A stretch of DNA of 64,000 nucleotides from Antitrichia curtipendula (GCA_951230915.1 OX579638.1:1444696-1508695), one strand, 5' to 3'. Positions 1-12,127 are shown, counted from the stretch's first letter. Program-made: numbers and translations. Notes: generated from the letters alone by a model not told the origin.

Positions 1-237
1 TAACTATAATCAAACATATTTAATATTTGTTGGGCCTTTTTGACAACTAAAAAAAGATTTCAACACACTTTAGCATGCATTATTTGAACACCATATGAAT
101 AAGTTATGAATTTTCAAAGTGCTCTCAATAGGTGTACCAAAAATCAACACTAGGCTCTCATATACTCTTACCTTTTGATTATATACATTTTTTCTAATGA
201 AATTCTAGTTTTTTGTCTTTTGGATCCATACTAGCGG

Positions 238-886
238 TTGGTGCTTGCTATGCTATGCGTTCATCATTAGAATTTTATTAGAATTTTTATGTATTAGATA
301 AAATGCAGAACAAAAAATTCAATAAATCTTCAAATAAAAATTACTAAAATCTTTGTATAATTTTGCTTATAAGTAAGCATATATTGAAATGTACAATAGA
401 AATTTATTGAATGATGAATGAAATATATGCAATGGTGAATACTGTAAATGATACACATTTGTTGTAATGCATTCGAAAGTTGACTCAATTGTTATGAACA
501 ATGGCAACCCAAAAACTTGGTGAATCGAAAAGAAAAACTTGTAAATTTCAAAACTTCATGAACAACTTAAATGTTGTGAAATCCAAAATCACTTCAATTG
601 AATAAATTTCTCAAATCATTTGGTAGTAGCAATAGAATTTTGAAATCATAAAAGCTGTAAAAGTGATATTATAGAGGTGATTGCAAACTACTATTCTATT
701 TCTGTAATATAACATTGTGTGAAAATATTATTTTTATGTATGCATGATTGAAAATATTTTTACAAAATATTAAAATTAATTATTTCAAAGACTTATTGAA
801 ATTAATCATTATCATGCATCTATTCAAATGTATCAAAATTTTACTAATATGTGATACAATGAATGCGTAGCATAGCAAGCATGAGC
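238..886. mobile_element. Inverted-repeat element, ~650 bp, unknown family
   Basis: The sequence TGCTTGCTATGCTATGCG near 241 is matched in reverse complement by CGTAGCATAGCAAGCA near 866-881. This gives terminal inverted repeats of roughly 25 bp with one or two mismatches. The interior is AT-rich with no coding potential. The form fits a small non-autonomous DNA transposon or foldback element. No target duplication could be fixed with confidence. Confidence 0.4.
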
Positions 887-1984
887 CTCTATTATTAATG
901 GTAGCATTTGTGATATTACAGAGGGACTTATGATTTTAGTAGTATGATAGAGGTGTCCCATTTTAAATGTCTCACTTTGGGTAGTGTTGATTATGAGTGA
1001 ACATACCTTATCATATTTGTTTTTTCTAAAGGTTTAGAAAGAGAAGATGGATTTTGAATGGATTATAGCCTTCAATTTTATGAATATCCAATAATAGGCA
1101 TTTTATAGTGACAAACAAAATTGAATACAAATTTGAAACATTTTCATTTAACAACCATACCATAAGCATCAATAAAATAGATACATGGAGGTTTTAGTAG
1201 GTGACATACTACACATTACCACAAAATGTTGAAGAAAAAATTAGTTGTGATTTGAAAGAAAATTAATTTCAAAGTTAGCCATGTCTAAAACTTGGTTCTG
1301 TGCACCATGAATTGTAATTAGTTTATGAGTTCGAATTACTTTTTATAATTGCAAAGCAGACTAAGTTATCAAGAATAATCACAAGTTAAACCTACCAAGT
1401 TGCAGACAATGAGGTTGGTACTAATCAACAATTATTCTTGATGACTTGGCCTTCTTAGTAATTACCGGACATAATGCTAATATAGGAGAGTTGAGCCGTT
1501 TGACTTCTTTGACTGCTTAACCAATTAAAACATGCCACAACGGCAAAAGTCTTGTGCAATTAGATTATGTTAGATGGATCTGCACTCACACTAAGTTAAT
1601 ACTAGTTGGTTGTAGTAGAGAATTTTCAAATTTCTCTCACTATTATTACACCCAAATTTTTTAGCTTAGTTTGATCGATGTGGCAATCCAGGAAGCGTCC
1701 ACTTGGGCCCGTGGCTTACCTACATGGTGTTCTTCAGGTAGTTATTTCAACTTCATGAATAATAGATAAGAGAAGAAGCAATAGAAAATAGGCATTTAGA
1801 AGGAAGCGCAACCGTTGCTTGCAGGCCAAGAACTAAATGATGTGGTATATGAGTAGGCTGTAAGATGAACAATAGGACCAAAAACAAAAGAAAGTTGGTG
1901 AGATATATAGAGAACTCATGAGGAAAGGAAGGAAAAGAATGTAAGGAAAGCCTATATGGAATAAAGCGCCTTCTTATTTGCCAG

Positions 1985-2175
1985 TTACGGATTACGAGTC
2001 TTTTGAATGCATTGAGACTGTCAATGAGGAGTCACAAGTTGTGCGTTTCTTAATGCGTTGAGTATGGTCGATGACAGAGTTACATGTTACGAGTCTTTTG
2101 AATGTATTGAGAATGTCGATGAGGAGTCACAAGTTGTGCATTTCTTTTTACCTTGAGTATAGTCGGCAAGGAGTC
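1985..2175. repeat. Two-copy tandem duplication, ~95 bp
   Basis: The block containing ACGAGTCTTTTGAATG and GAGGAGTCACAAGTTGTG occurs at about 1994 and again at about 2089, with a few substitutions. A third, partial echo (GGAGTCGGAGGTTGTGAG) follows near 2170. It has no apparent coding function. Confidence 0.65.
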
Positions 2176-2686
2176 GGAGGTTGTGAGTTATTAAGTAGTC
2201 TAATCAAAGATACTTCCGCGTGCAATGTCTTACGAGCACATTTGTAAACATTTGATTTGTTGCAATTGTAACTTATCAAGGAAATCTGAATAATTTCACT
2301 ACCAAACCAATGAAATTTCTACTTCATACCATTAGAGAAAAAATAGACCTTTAAAGGGCTATTTGTAAGCCCCTAAAGGACCTACAAGATAACATTTTAT
2401 TTTACACTTCCATTAATTTGTTTCCTATTGTTGCTCATTTCATATTGGAATGTCTGATGATTGTAAATGCATTGGGTGGCTCAAAATCCAAATACCAAAG
2501 TTTTAGGGTTGGATTGTCACATTAATATCAAATAATTAATTAAAGTTTTCAAAGTAGATTTGCCACTTCAAAATTTAATTATTAAAAATTGAACATTATA
2601 TTCAACTAAATTTTCTAACATTTGGCAATAAGCTTCAAAAGTCACTGAATTTGGTGTGTTAAGAAGAAAAATTGTTTGTACAAGTA

Positions 2687-2830
2687 GGGTGGTAAGAGGT
2701 AAAACATCATATGTGGGATATGTAAATTAAGATTAATAGGAGCTTAACCACCAATATTTCAATTAAAAGCAAGAATTGTTACTAAACATCCTCTCTAAAT
2801 TTTGCCCATAACTTTTTTTTGGAGGCTCAA
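2687..2830. repeat. Dispersed repeat, truncated copy of the 13.7-kb hairpin family
   Basis: GGGTGGTAAGAGG, TGTGGGATATGTAAATTA, AGCTTAACCACC and AAAAGCAAGAATTGT occur here in the same order as at 13727-13815. The copy stops near the motif CCCATAACTTTTTTTT, where the 13.9-kb copy enters its long hairpin. It is probably a truncated non-autonomous element. Confidence 0.5.
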
Positions 2831-3469
2831 AATTAGAGGTTGGTTCTTGGAAATCACTACAAGAGAAAGGGGTGTTTTAAGTATAGTCCTAGAGATAACA
2901 TTTTAAGTAATGACCTTTTTAGGAGATTTTCAGTAAGAATTTATAAGATATTTGTGTCTTTCTAGTAAAATTTTACTAGAAATTAACCTAAACCCTAAAA
3001 ACCCTAAACCATGACTCAAACCCATTTATTGTCATGGTAACGAAGTGGGATTGATCACCCACATGATCGAAATTTGTTCTGTTCTCATGGTTTGGAGTAA
3101 TTACCAACAGACCGTGAATTTGAGGTTTAGGATCCCATCGACCGGACAGTAGCTTGTGTTTGTTGTCCCGTTTTACATGTCCCATATCTTGTGGTTTCTT
3201 ATCCCTACCTTGAACCTTACACCCGTTTAGAGCCTGTAATAGGATAGGCCAACGAAAGATTGATTGAAGGTAGAAGATAGAAGAAAGTACCAAGCCGATG
3301 ACATCAAGCCGCAACCAAACACTCCGCGTGTTCCCAAAACACACTCCTCTCTATTCGACAGCGGGGCCTACAAAAATCACGAGGAAGTGCAGGCGCCGAT
3401 ATTGGTGGATTGCACAAGAGCTAGATCAACAACCGACACCTACAACCTCTAGGTCTACAACTAGGTACA

Positions 3470-4560
3470 AGAATTTCCATGCTGGTCCCCTCCTCACCCT
3501 GTCCAAATTACAGATCAAGTCAGAAAAGGAAATTAAATGGGAATTATAGCACCAAACAAGTCAAATATACCATTCTTGATGCTGATGATGGGCTACCAAT
3601 TAGAGCATCAACAAGAAAAAATAGAATTCCACAATCTCGTTCAAGAATACATTTCTATGATACTATAATGCATTGAAGAAGGGGCAAAATGAGCCCAAAA
3701 TTTATGCATTGAAACAATTGCTTCATTCTATGATATTTTGCAAAAATTATACACTTGTCATAACCATGAAGCAAATCTCATATGGAATTGTGATGAAAGT
3801 GGTGCCCAAGCCGAGAAGGATGGAGGAGGTTTTGTGTTGGCTAAGAAAGGATCCCAAAATGTGCATATTGTGACAACAGATCAAAGAGAGTGGATATTTG
3901 TTCTTTCTTGCATTAATGCAAATAGTGACAATTTGCCAAATTTCTACATCTTTAAAGAAAAACGAAGAACTAGCTAGGAACTTTTGGATAAAAACTAATG
4001 AAAAAAGAGCAATCTTGGCCATACAAGTGACAGCCTAGATGACTCATGATTTATTTAAAGCTTGGCTTTGCCAATTTCTTATATACAATTTTTGAATTGT
4101 TTGAGATTTCTATTTCTAAAAGACATTTATTAATTCTGGATGGTCTGAATCACATATCACTTTGGAGGTTATTAAACTAGCTATGGGATTTGATCTATTC
4201 TCTTTGCCTTCCCAAACATCAATCTCATGCTCTACAACCCTTGGCCGTCATTTGCTTTAAACCTTTTAAACTAGCTTTTAGAGCCTATAGAAATAAATGA
4301 ACAATATCTTATAAGGGACAAACACCTAAGAAAGAAGACTTAGCCCAATGGGTCTCTCACGCTTTTAGAAGAGCTTTGACCGTTGAAAACATTACCAAAA
4401 GCTTTGAAACTACATGAATCTATCATTTGAATCCTCGTGCCATGAGATTCAAAATGGAATCCAATGAAGCCTACAAAACGTACCAAGGAGGTGTAAGCAC
4501 ATCAAATAGCTAACAAAGTCCGGAAGAAAATCACAAAAAGCATCAACCGGAGGACCTGGA
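3470..4560 (+). pseudogene. Broken pogo/Tigger-like DDE transposase (Tc1/mariner superfamily)
   Basis: Conceptual translation in shifting plus-strand frames recovers the parts of a Tigger-type transposase in order. Around 3560-3650 a helix-turn-helix-like piece reads ILDADDGLPIRAS...NRIPQSR. At 3780-3810 comes the first catalytic block, IWNCDESG, followed by FVLAKKGSQNVHIVTTD. At about 4124 there is HLLILDG, then after a frame shift SESHITLEVIKLAMG and LPSQTS (the second catalytic block). At about 4245 there is FKPFKLAFRAYRNK, and at about 4340-4430 QWVSHAFRRALTVENITKSF and LNPRAM. Several frame shifts and stops mean it cannot encode an active enzyme. Block order and motif content match pogo-like elements known from animals and plants; the assignment rests on motif recognition. 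I did not find clear terminal repeats. Confidence 0.7.
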
Positions 4561-6820
4561 AATAGAAGAGATTTTTGAGGAGGTGCCAAGAAGATGACGA
4601 CATTGAAAGGAGGGTGTCACTTAAACAATTATATTGCACATTCACATGATAATGCAACCTACACATTGGCAAAGAGGAAATGGGCAAGCAATGAAGAGTT
4701 TACGGGGTTCATTGTGCAGCGCATGCATATTGCATCTTCAATGGCTCCTTTGTTGCATCCTAAATGATTGATGTCGGCTTCAAAGAAATTTGTCAGTGTA
4801 GGATATGACAAAGGATGCGTGATTTTACCACTCTCGCATAGCCATTCATAACTTACAAGGGCCAACCTCATTGCAAGAGGTGCATACTTTTAGTTTTCTT
4901 CTTTAACAATTTTAGATGTACAAGGACCAATTTAGAAGCACCTTTATCACAACTTTCCATTTCTTGCGGTCCAATTGCAAAACGTGACAACCCTGAATTA
5001 GGGATAGTGTAGGCTGAAACGTGGCGACAATGCACATGGTTAAGTTTGTTTTGGGGCTACTTTTGTGCACGATTTTAGGAGCTACGCAAAAATTTTGAAG
5101 ACTACCTTCATCACTTTTTGCAAACAAAAGCTCTATTCTAAGGCATGTTGTAATTAGTTTTCACTACACTCTATGAACATAAATAGAGACCTACTTAGGT
5201 TTGCCTTTGGAAAATTGGAATTAAATCATATAGATTCCAAAAAAATTGTAAAAATTTGCTAGTTAGTTCTTTCTCTTTTTTCTTTCAATAAAAAAAATGT
5301 AATATTAAGGTCGCCTCATTTTCCAACAGACCACTTTTTTCCCTTAGATGCACAGGTTTTGAGCCTCCTACCTTATCTTTGTCAATTTGTACCACCAGAC
5401 ACTTATTTTGATGCAAACAATTATTCAAGATGATTTAGACTTTTTGACCATGCCAGGAAAATAAATAATTGAGAAGGCCAACAGGTTTTTGATGACATAA
5501 GCTTAAACATTATTTATATTTTGTCATCTTTATTTTATAATTTATCATATGAATATTGTAACACATTTTGGAAAATAATGGTTTAAGGTTTAGGATATTA
5601 GGTGTGTTTTTTAGACTTCAAGGTTTAGAGTATGTACTATTGAATATATAATATTTTGCTAAATATTTTAATAAATATGCTACATCAATATGTTAACCAA
5701 GTTTATAAGAAAGAAATAGGACAACAAAAAATTATTATATTCAAAAATAAATAAATGGTCTACGATATCATATAATTGATTAAGTGAAAGAGTAAGAATT
5801 GAAAGTGAAAGTGATTGAAAAATAAAACTCCATTGGAAGCTATGAAATATTGAAATTTACAAAGTTTATAACATTTTTTATTAGAGTGGAAATCATAGTT
5901 GCTAGCATGTAAATCTAGGATCTTGAGCCCATAAATTTAGGAGCCTAGGCTCCTAGTTATAAGTACCTTCTCCAATTATGGGATAATTATATTATAAATG
6001 CCTAATTATATTACAAGTATATGTTATAGCCTTATAGGCACTTTCTATGGCTATAAAATATTTATATTATAGGTGTCTACATCACAAAGTTAAGAACCTA
6101 TGGATTATCAATGAATATCATGTGGTTACTATTATTTCATGGGTGCCCACGTTAATTTACAATTTATTGCATTGTTACAATGCATACAGTTATTGCAAGG
6201 AATTGGCATTGCTTTGTAATCACTATTAACTACGTGACTTCTATACGTTAATCACAAGTACGCAAAAAACACATATTATGCATAAAAATTTATTATTTTT
6301 GTCATGCACTTTATATGCGTTGAAGTACATGGAAAATCTATGACAATAATTTTATTGCTATTTATATTGCAATAACATTTATTAAATGGTATCAATGTTC
6401 CAAAAAATATAATAAATGTTCAATTGTTGATTACCATTCTAATTGACAACTTTAAATTTAATTCAATTTCTAGTATTTTTTTCACTATCACTTAATAAAT
6501 ATACATTCAAATGGCCACCAAATTTTAACTTGAATTGAATCCATTAATAGGCCACCAAGAAACTTGATGGTATAGTGAAGGAATCACTTAATTGACACTC
6601 GGTGAGAGTGAAAGGTGGGAAGGTCCTCTTTAGACTAAAATCCACTCTATGAACACTCAAAGGATATGAGATAACTTGAAGATGAGAGTTGGACCGCTCA
6701 TTGTCAAAACGTAGGCTTTGTGTTAAAACAAGAATTTCATACCTCATTCAGGCATAGTAGAATATTTTTTTGCAAAAAACTTAAAACTAAATTTTTTTGG
6801 TAAATCGAGTTAAGTTTAAT

Positions 6821-6940
6821 CTCCAAAAATCTGTTTGAGATTTCAAGCCTCCAATTAAAAGTTATGGACAAATATTTTCTTAGAAATTTGTCCATAACTT
6901 TTGAGTAGAAGATTAAAATTTCAAAAGGATTTTTGGAAAT
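6821..6940. repeat. Hairpin repeat (family shared with 13.9 kb)
   Basis: The left arm reads CTCCAAAAATCTGTTTGAGA...TTAAAAGTTATGGACAAAT. The right arm is its approximate reverse complement (AATTTGTCCATAACTTTT...). The arms are about 55 nt and separated by only about 6-10 nt. The same arms recur at 13911-14061 with a longer spacer, which marks a dispersed foldback family. Confidence 0.6.
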
Positions 6941-8305
6941 GAAACTTTACTTAATTTTCCAATTTTTTTTATTCAAAGTTTTCTGAAAAAAATTAATCTA
7001 CTATGCAAAAATGAAGTTTGAGTTTCTATTTTGAACTCAATTCCTTCTTTTTCAATTGACTTAGTACTAAAATTGTGAAAGATGAAAAATGCAATGTTAA
7101 TGCAATAACTATGCACATACATGATGTTGTATGATTATTGCACTAACTTTATTTGTCTTAAATAAGCGCTAATGTTGCACAAAGTCAATCATCCATCACT
7201 AAACCATTGAAGTCATACATATTTTGTCATGCATAGTTATTGTGCAACTTCAACACTTCAAATTCAAATATAAATGACAAGCCTAAACCGCATTGTAATC
7301 ATGAATGACAATATTGTGTTGTAACAATATTTCCAAATGAACGAATGTAATATGAAAGCAGCGCTTGATGATAATCGTACAAAGACTAGTGACAATTTAT
7401 GACAGAGGAAACTTTGTAATGTATGTTATAGGTACCTATGTTATAAGCACCTTCCATGGTTGTAGGGTAGTTATATTATAAATATTTATGTTATAGATAC
7501 CTTCAATAGTTGTAGAGAATCTACTTACACCCAGGCTTAAGACTTGTAAGATCACATTTCTAAGTTCACATGCTAGTGTCGTTGGAATAGAAATTGCACT
7601 TGATTAGTTTCATTTCATTAGTTGGAAAGAAATTCAACAAGCATCAATTTTAAGGCATAATTGACATTAAGAGTTTATAGAAAAAAATGGCCAAAATACA
7701 CTACAAGAATGATCCATGGATGAAGCATTTTTTCTTTAGAAAAGTCAAGAATACTACAACGAGGGATTTTGCAATTGTTTTCACCAAAATATATAGATGG
7801 CAAGATAAATGCGTTCAAACTAAAGAAATAATGTTTTGAGATCTCATTGTAAAAATTCAAACAAACAAACAAACAACTTCATCTAATGGATGAATAATAT
7901 AATACATATAACATACAATTTTTTTTAAATTTTATTTGAATTTGCAATCCAAGTTGTCACTTGAAATGAATGTACATTTTTATTGGTGATTCTAGGTGCA
8001 CACATCTTGGACTATTAATCTCACACTTCAAGGTTGGTTTTGACGTAAATCAATTAATCTATTAGTAGGACAATGAAGAATGAATTTGAAGAAAACTATT
8101 AAAATTAGGGCTTTGCGTTGCTACACACAATCATTGATGATTGTACTGCAAGGAAGAAAGATCAATATTTTTTATTACTTATCTTTTAAATAAAAGAATC
8201 CATTGGCATAGACAAAAAAGAGACATTGCGAATACACAAATACATAGACACACTACTGCCAAAAATTAATTTAAAATCTAAAATTTAAGAAATAAAGAAA
8301 TAAAT

Positions 8306-8324
8306 TATATATATATATATAATT
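8306..8324. repeat. AT dinucleotide microsatellite
   Basis: A run of alternating AT of about nine units lies in an A-rich context. It is a simple low-complexity repeat. Confidence 0.8.
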
Positions 8325-8882
8325 TTATGATTATTATTAAAATAAAAAAATAAAAAAATAAATTTAGACAACACCAATGATTGGAATTTTGTGTTTTAAT
8401 CTAGGAAAGATACAAATCATTTGAAGGGTTAAAAAATGCACCAATTCACCTTGAAATTGACAAAAAAACAATTTGACTACCTTGACAACAAGCTTCTAGG
8501 GCTAAAATGAGAACATTGATTGTTTTGAGAAATTTTAAATTAAGATGTTTTCAAAAGTTGTTTAGTGAGACATGTAGTAATAACACCAACTCACACTACT
8601 TTGGATAAAATATGTGATTTTGCAAGGGTAATAACATTGAAGTTCTTAGTAGAGAAAGCAAAAAAGAAAAGGTACCTCCAATATAAAAGGCAAGCGTGAA
8701 TTAAGTATTTGTGTTGGGAATGGTTCAATCATCTAAGCCTTATGGACTTAGATGGCAAATTTCATCCTCAATGCCTTGGTTAGCAGGTAGATCTTATAAT
8801 CTTATAATAAAGAACTAATATATTTCTTCCCTTGAGAAATTATTAGGTCCTTGTATGACAAACAAGGTAGTTATTGCACCCC

Positions 8883-8965
8883 ATCTACCATAACTGGGTG
8901 GACTATGGTGGTAAGCACCTTGGCAATGCCCCGGGTTTGAATTCATGACCACCTCATCAGTGTAT
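8883..8965 (+). mobile_element. Possible tRNA-derived SINE fragment
   Basis: A box A-like segment (TGGTAAGCACCTTGG) is followed about 20 nt later by a box B-like segment (GGGTTTGAATTC). This is the spacing of an RNA polymerase III internal promoter. No tRNA cloverleaf can be drawn, and a downstream AGGCCAAA recalls plant SINE bodies. No poly-A or T tail or target duplication was found, so the call is weak. Confidence 0.3.
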
Positions 8966-9453
8966 GAAGGCCAAAGTCACTAAGCCAAGGCCAAATGTGC
9001 TTGAAATTTGTAGTATTTTAGATAAAAGTCATGTAACGTGGTTTAGGCTATTTTCCTACCATCTCAATAGTATAATTGTCATTGAACTTTCATCTATTTT
9101 TGTCTGCATTCATCCAAGTATAGAACACCTCTTTGTGTTTTTTTGGTCCATATAAAAGTGTTCCATTCCAAGTATACAAAACACATAGAGTTTTCAATTG
9201 TGATGATTCTTCAAATTTTTGAATTTTTCCCAAAGTTCAGAATTGAATAGAAACAAAACTTGTCATGCTTCGTTTTCTTAACTTCAATCAAATATCCAAA
9301 AATGGTTATTTTGAGAGTTTCAATCACGGTTGACCAAAGCATATCCACTTGGGGAGATGTATAATGGAGTTGCAAACCTATAAAAGTTAAGCTTAACCCT
9401 AAAACAATAGGTTAGTCACCATGAAAACCTCTGTTTCTAGTGGTGTATGAATC

Positions 9454-9490
9454 ACTTGCTTAAAAACTTGCTTAAAAACTTGCTTAAAAA
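9454..9490. repeat. Three-copy 12-bp tandem repeat
   Basis: The unit ACTTGCTTAAAA is repeated three times in a row without interruption. Confidence 0.85.
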
Positions 9491-9494
9491 CACA

Positions 9495-10163
9495 GGTGAC
9501 ATCAAAACCACTGTGCAGGACCTCGCCTTTTTGTACCAAATTTCAAGGATAACGTCAATTTCGTTAAAATGGCATATGAAATCCGCCACTTTGTCTGAAC
9601 ATCTAGGACTGGTATACATGTAAACCCGCCAAAGTTCCGGAATGCCGCCATTTTAATGAAATTCACGTTGGATGAACATTTGCACTTCAGTTTGTCTTAC
9701 ATAGAAGGCGAGATTCCTTATCATCCATCAGACACTTGGTGTCCGCCGCGCCGCTACAGAGTCAACTTCGTTGTAGAGCAATTTCAGAGTTTCACACACC
9801 CAGAGAAAGCAGTGCATTGGAATCTTGTCAGAAATCTCTGCAAGATCGGCATCTCCCACTGCCAACCCGAAAGAGAATCGTCTAGGCTCCATGCCGACTG
9901 ACTCCCCTCGTCTAGTCGTCTCGGACTCTCGGCTACAGAACCTAAACCTCCCCTGCCCAGAGCCCCAGACTATTTAATATCTATACCGGTCGGCGCCACT
10001 AATTAATTGCTGTGGACAGAGAACTTAACTTAAACGCTGCAGGCAGGCCGATCATATCGACGGACTAACTTACTTGGAAATTGGGAAAGAAGCTCCTGGC
10101 TCTGCAACTAATTAATAAGTTTAATTAAGACAGTTCGTATGATATCTTTCACTCCTTATTCTC
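9495..10163. other. GC-richer island downstream of the small membrane-protein gene
   Basis: Base composition changes clearly here, with CpG-containing stretches such as GTCCGCCGCGCCGCTACAG near 9740. The part next to 10164 probably includes the 3' untranslated region of the minus-strand gene ending there. A plus-strand reading frame of 81 codons (9656-9901) lies in it, but it matches nothing I recognise. It could be chance coding in GC-richer DNA or an exon of an unseen gene. Confidence 0.4.
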
Positions 10164-12068
10164 TCACTTCTTGGAGTTGGCGTTGGCAGGGGCAGAGTGG
10201 TGGAAGACCTGCACTCGTACGCACGTCTTGCAGCACAGGAAGAAGAGGTCGGGCTTGAAATAATAGAGCACGCCCAACAAGAGCACGCCCAAGCCCACGC
10301 CTGCTGTCAACCCCACCCCGGCACTGAACCCCACTTTGCCTGCCAGCACGGAGCTCGACTTCATGTTGCTGCCGTTGTCCCCGAGGCCGGGAACCGAAGT
10401 GCCCGAAGGGGTGAGCAGGCTGGAGGGGTTGGTGCGGGGAGACGACGGGGGGGAGTCGGGGTCGGTGGGGAGGGCGGGGAGGTCGACAGCGGCCAGGGGA
10501 GGAGGGGTCACGGGTCCGGGAACGGCAGAAGGCGGAGATTCTTCGGCAACTGGGGGTGGTGCTGCAATGGCATCCGAATCATCCACGCCAGTTTCGTCAA
10601 ATCAAGTTAAAAGGAGGTGGTGGTCGCAGTGAGACAGACTACAATACAAGTGGTTCTTCCTTCAAAAAGTAGTACCGCACTACGTGGATTTGTCCTTATA
10701 ACTTAGTGCGGGTGACACTAATTTAGCAAGCTTACACTATTTTCAATTTAGTGTAGGTTGAAAGATATATTTATTACGGTGTACTGCATTGTATTGATTT
10801 TCACAGAAATGAAACCTTGTGGTGTCTGACACTAATTTTGTACGTGAAACGGGTTTTCTCCTTCCACTAATAGGAAAAAGCAGTGTAGTAGCAGGTGTAG
10901 ACTGTGAAGATCAATTTATCGTTCATAGGAGGAATCCAACTGAATGTCCATCTATGGAAGTTTTGAAGAATTTCGTAATCAATGTTCAGTGATGACATGA
11001 TAGTGGACACTAGGAATGGAATTCGGACGCAAAAAGACATTTGTCCAATTTCTTTAGGCACGAAAGGACACATACTGGAGTTCTTCTGTGGTTTAGGAGC
11101 AATTCAGATCGCTGCAATTGTGGTTACAGGAGCTAGAACTGCAGTGTGCCAGTAGGGAATTTCAGAGCGCAGCTATTTGTGATAATGAAGGTATGGGCAC
11201 CCAGAATCGCCAATGGGCATTGATTTTAGGTGACGATTCTGGGTGCACATACAGTACCTGCTCTGAGCTCTGGTAATCCACACGAAGCTCTAACTAAGAC
11301 TGGTGTGTATTACATGTAGGATTCAAAGAGAGGGACTTGACGAGGACCAAAGGCCTGAATATCCGCCACTGCTTGGTTTTAAGTTCTGTAGAGCGAGCTA
11401 GCTAACTGTACAGGCATTGCAAGTGTAGGAAATTACCAAATTTCATGGAAATTACGTACCTTCATCGTCCTGGATTCGTAGACATCGTCGGCACCAGCCA
11501 TTGACGTTCTTCGATGTGTGCATCCCGTTATCCGGACTTCGAATCAGCCCCTGTTGCAAAAGGGAAATCAATCAGAAGTCTATTGCCTCGAATCAATCAA
11601 GTTCCTAGTCAAGGTTGAGAATTCCACCAGTCCTAGCTTGAGCTTCTTTGTTGAACACATTAATTAGCTAGGTTCCCTATGATTCCAATTGAACTTTGAA
11701 ACTCTTTGAAGTCTGAATATAACTTTGAAAAACTGTATGGAGCTAGAATATTATTGAATCATCAGAAAACTATATACTGCGACGACTTGCATTACATGCT
11801 TCAATCTCTTTCATTTTCTAAATAACGCACCCCATAAATAATGCATTGATCCAAGTCTAGTAGTCCGTCCCCTCACTCAGTCAAATGCATGGAGGTCCGA
11901 TCATCAGATAATGAAGTGTAGCTAGATTGTCGAATTGGTTACCTTCGTCATGCTTGAAGTCTCCACGTGATGATGCAGAGCGGCGGCGTCACAGAACCAA
12001 GCCGTTGTGATACAGAACAACAACTGCGCATACAATAATATCCATACAAACCGCGTGTATCGAAGCAT
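10164..12068 (-). CDS. Signal peptide-Pro-rich-transmembrane protein (arabinogalactan-like), 3 exons
   Basis: Exons (minus strand): 12068-11943, 11550-11460, 10561-10164. Introns are GT-AG, with AAG|gtaacc and GAAG|gtacgt donors and acag and ttgcag acceptors. Phases 0 and 1 join cleanly to 204 residues. Residues 1-30 form a hydrophobic signal peptide (MLRYTRFVWILLYAQLLFCI then TTAWFCDAAA). Residues 43-72 are basic with two Cys (GWCRRCLRIQDDE). Residues 73 to about 140 are rich in Pro, Ser, Thr and Ala, with AP, SP, TP and VP dipeptides typical of O-glycosylated arabinogalactan proteins. At about 155-182 a Gly/Val/Leu segment (GVGLTAGVGLGVLLLGVLYY) looks membrane-spanning. The tail has FFLCCKTC. 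A cell-surface type I membrane glycoprotein is inferred; its exact role is unknown. A TATA-like box lies about 60 bp upstream. The exon joins are by eye, but frame, splice sites and signal peptide agree. Confidence 0.7.
11161..11273. repeat. Short hairpin in intron 2 of the membrane-protein gene
   Basis: GTATGGGCACCCAGAATCG (about 11191-11209) pairs with CGATTCTGGGTGCACATAC (about 11234-11252), giving about 19 bp with one mismatch and a loop of about 24 nt. An outer TCAGAGC (11162) and GCTCTGA (11260) can also pair across an asymmetric bulge. The whole foldback is about 110 nt, the size of a small plant microRNA precursor. It could equally be a tiny transposon relic. Confidence 0.5.
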
Positions 12069-12127
12069 GGTGCTCGCACATCACGTACTCGGCCAAACTC
12101 TGGCTAGACTAACTAGTGTAAGGATTC

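Larger units (their letters stand above)
1..2680. other. Gene-free AT-rich stretch
   Basis: No open reading frame with recognisable protein similarity was found on either strand. The stretch holds an inverted-repeat element near its left end and a 95-bp tandem duplication near 2 kb, both listed separately. Around 1350-1450 there is a short imperfect inverted repeat (AGTTATCAAGAATAATC against GATTATTCTTGATGACTT, loosely). The rest is unstructured AT-rich sequence. Confidence 0.6.
4570..8880. other. Gene-free AT-rich stretch
   Basis: Only short unconvincing reading frames occur. The stretch contains a hairpin repeat at 6821-6940 and a short AT microsatellite near 8306-8324, with A-rich tracts around 8340-8365. 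A short CAAA-type run (AAACAAACAAACAAAC) lies near 7860. No RNA gene or protein similarity was seen. Confidence 0.6.

Noticed and set aside
2985..3020. Telomere-like CCCTAAA units near 3.0 kb
   Set aside because: Only three imperfect units occur, in common plant AAACCCTAAA context; there is no array and no sign of a chromosome end.
10562..10586. Start of the Pro-rich frame at 10586 as the beginning of a protein
   Set aside because: The codon is GTG. A splice acceptor at 10563-10562 joins in frame to an upstream exon, and the first exon supplies a true ATG and signal peptide.
10197..10632. Plus-strand reading frames opposite the small membrane-protein gene
   Set aside because: They are antisense shadows of the Pro-rich exon. 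Gly/Arg-rich translations arise from the GC-rich complement, while the minus strand has a consistent exon chain.
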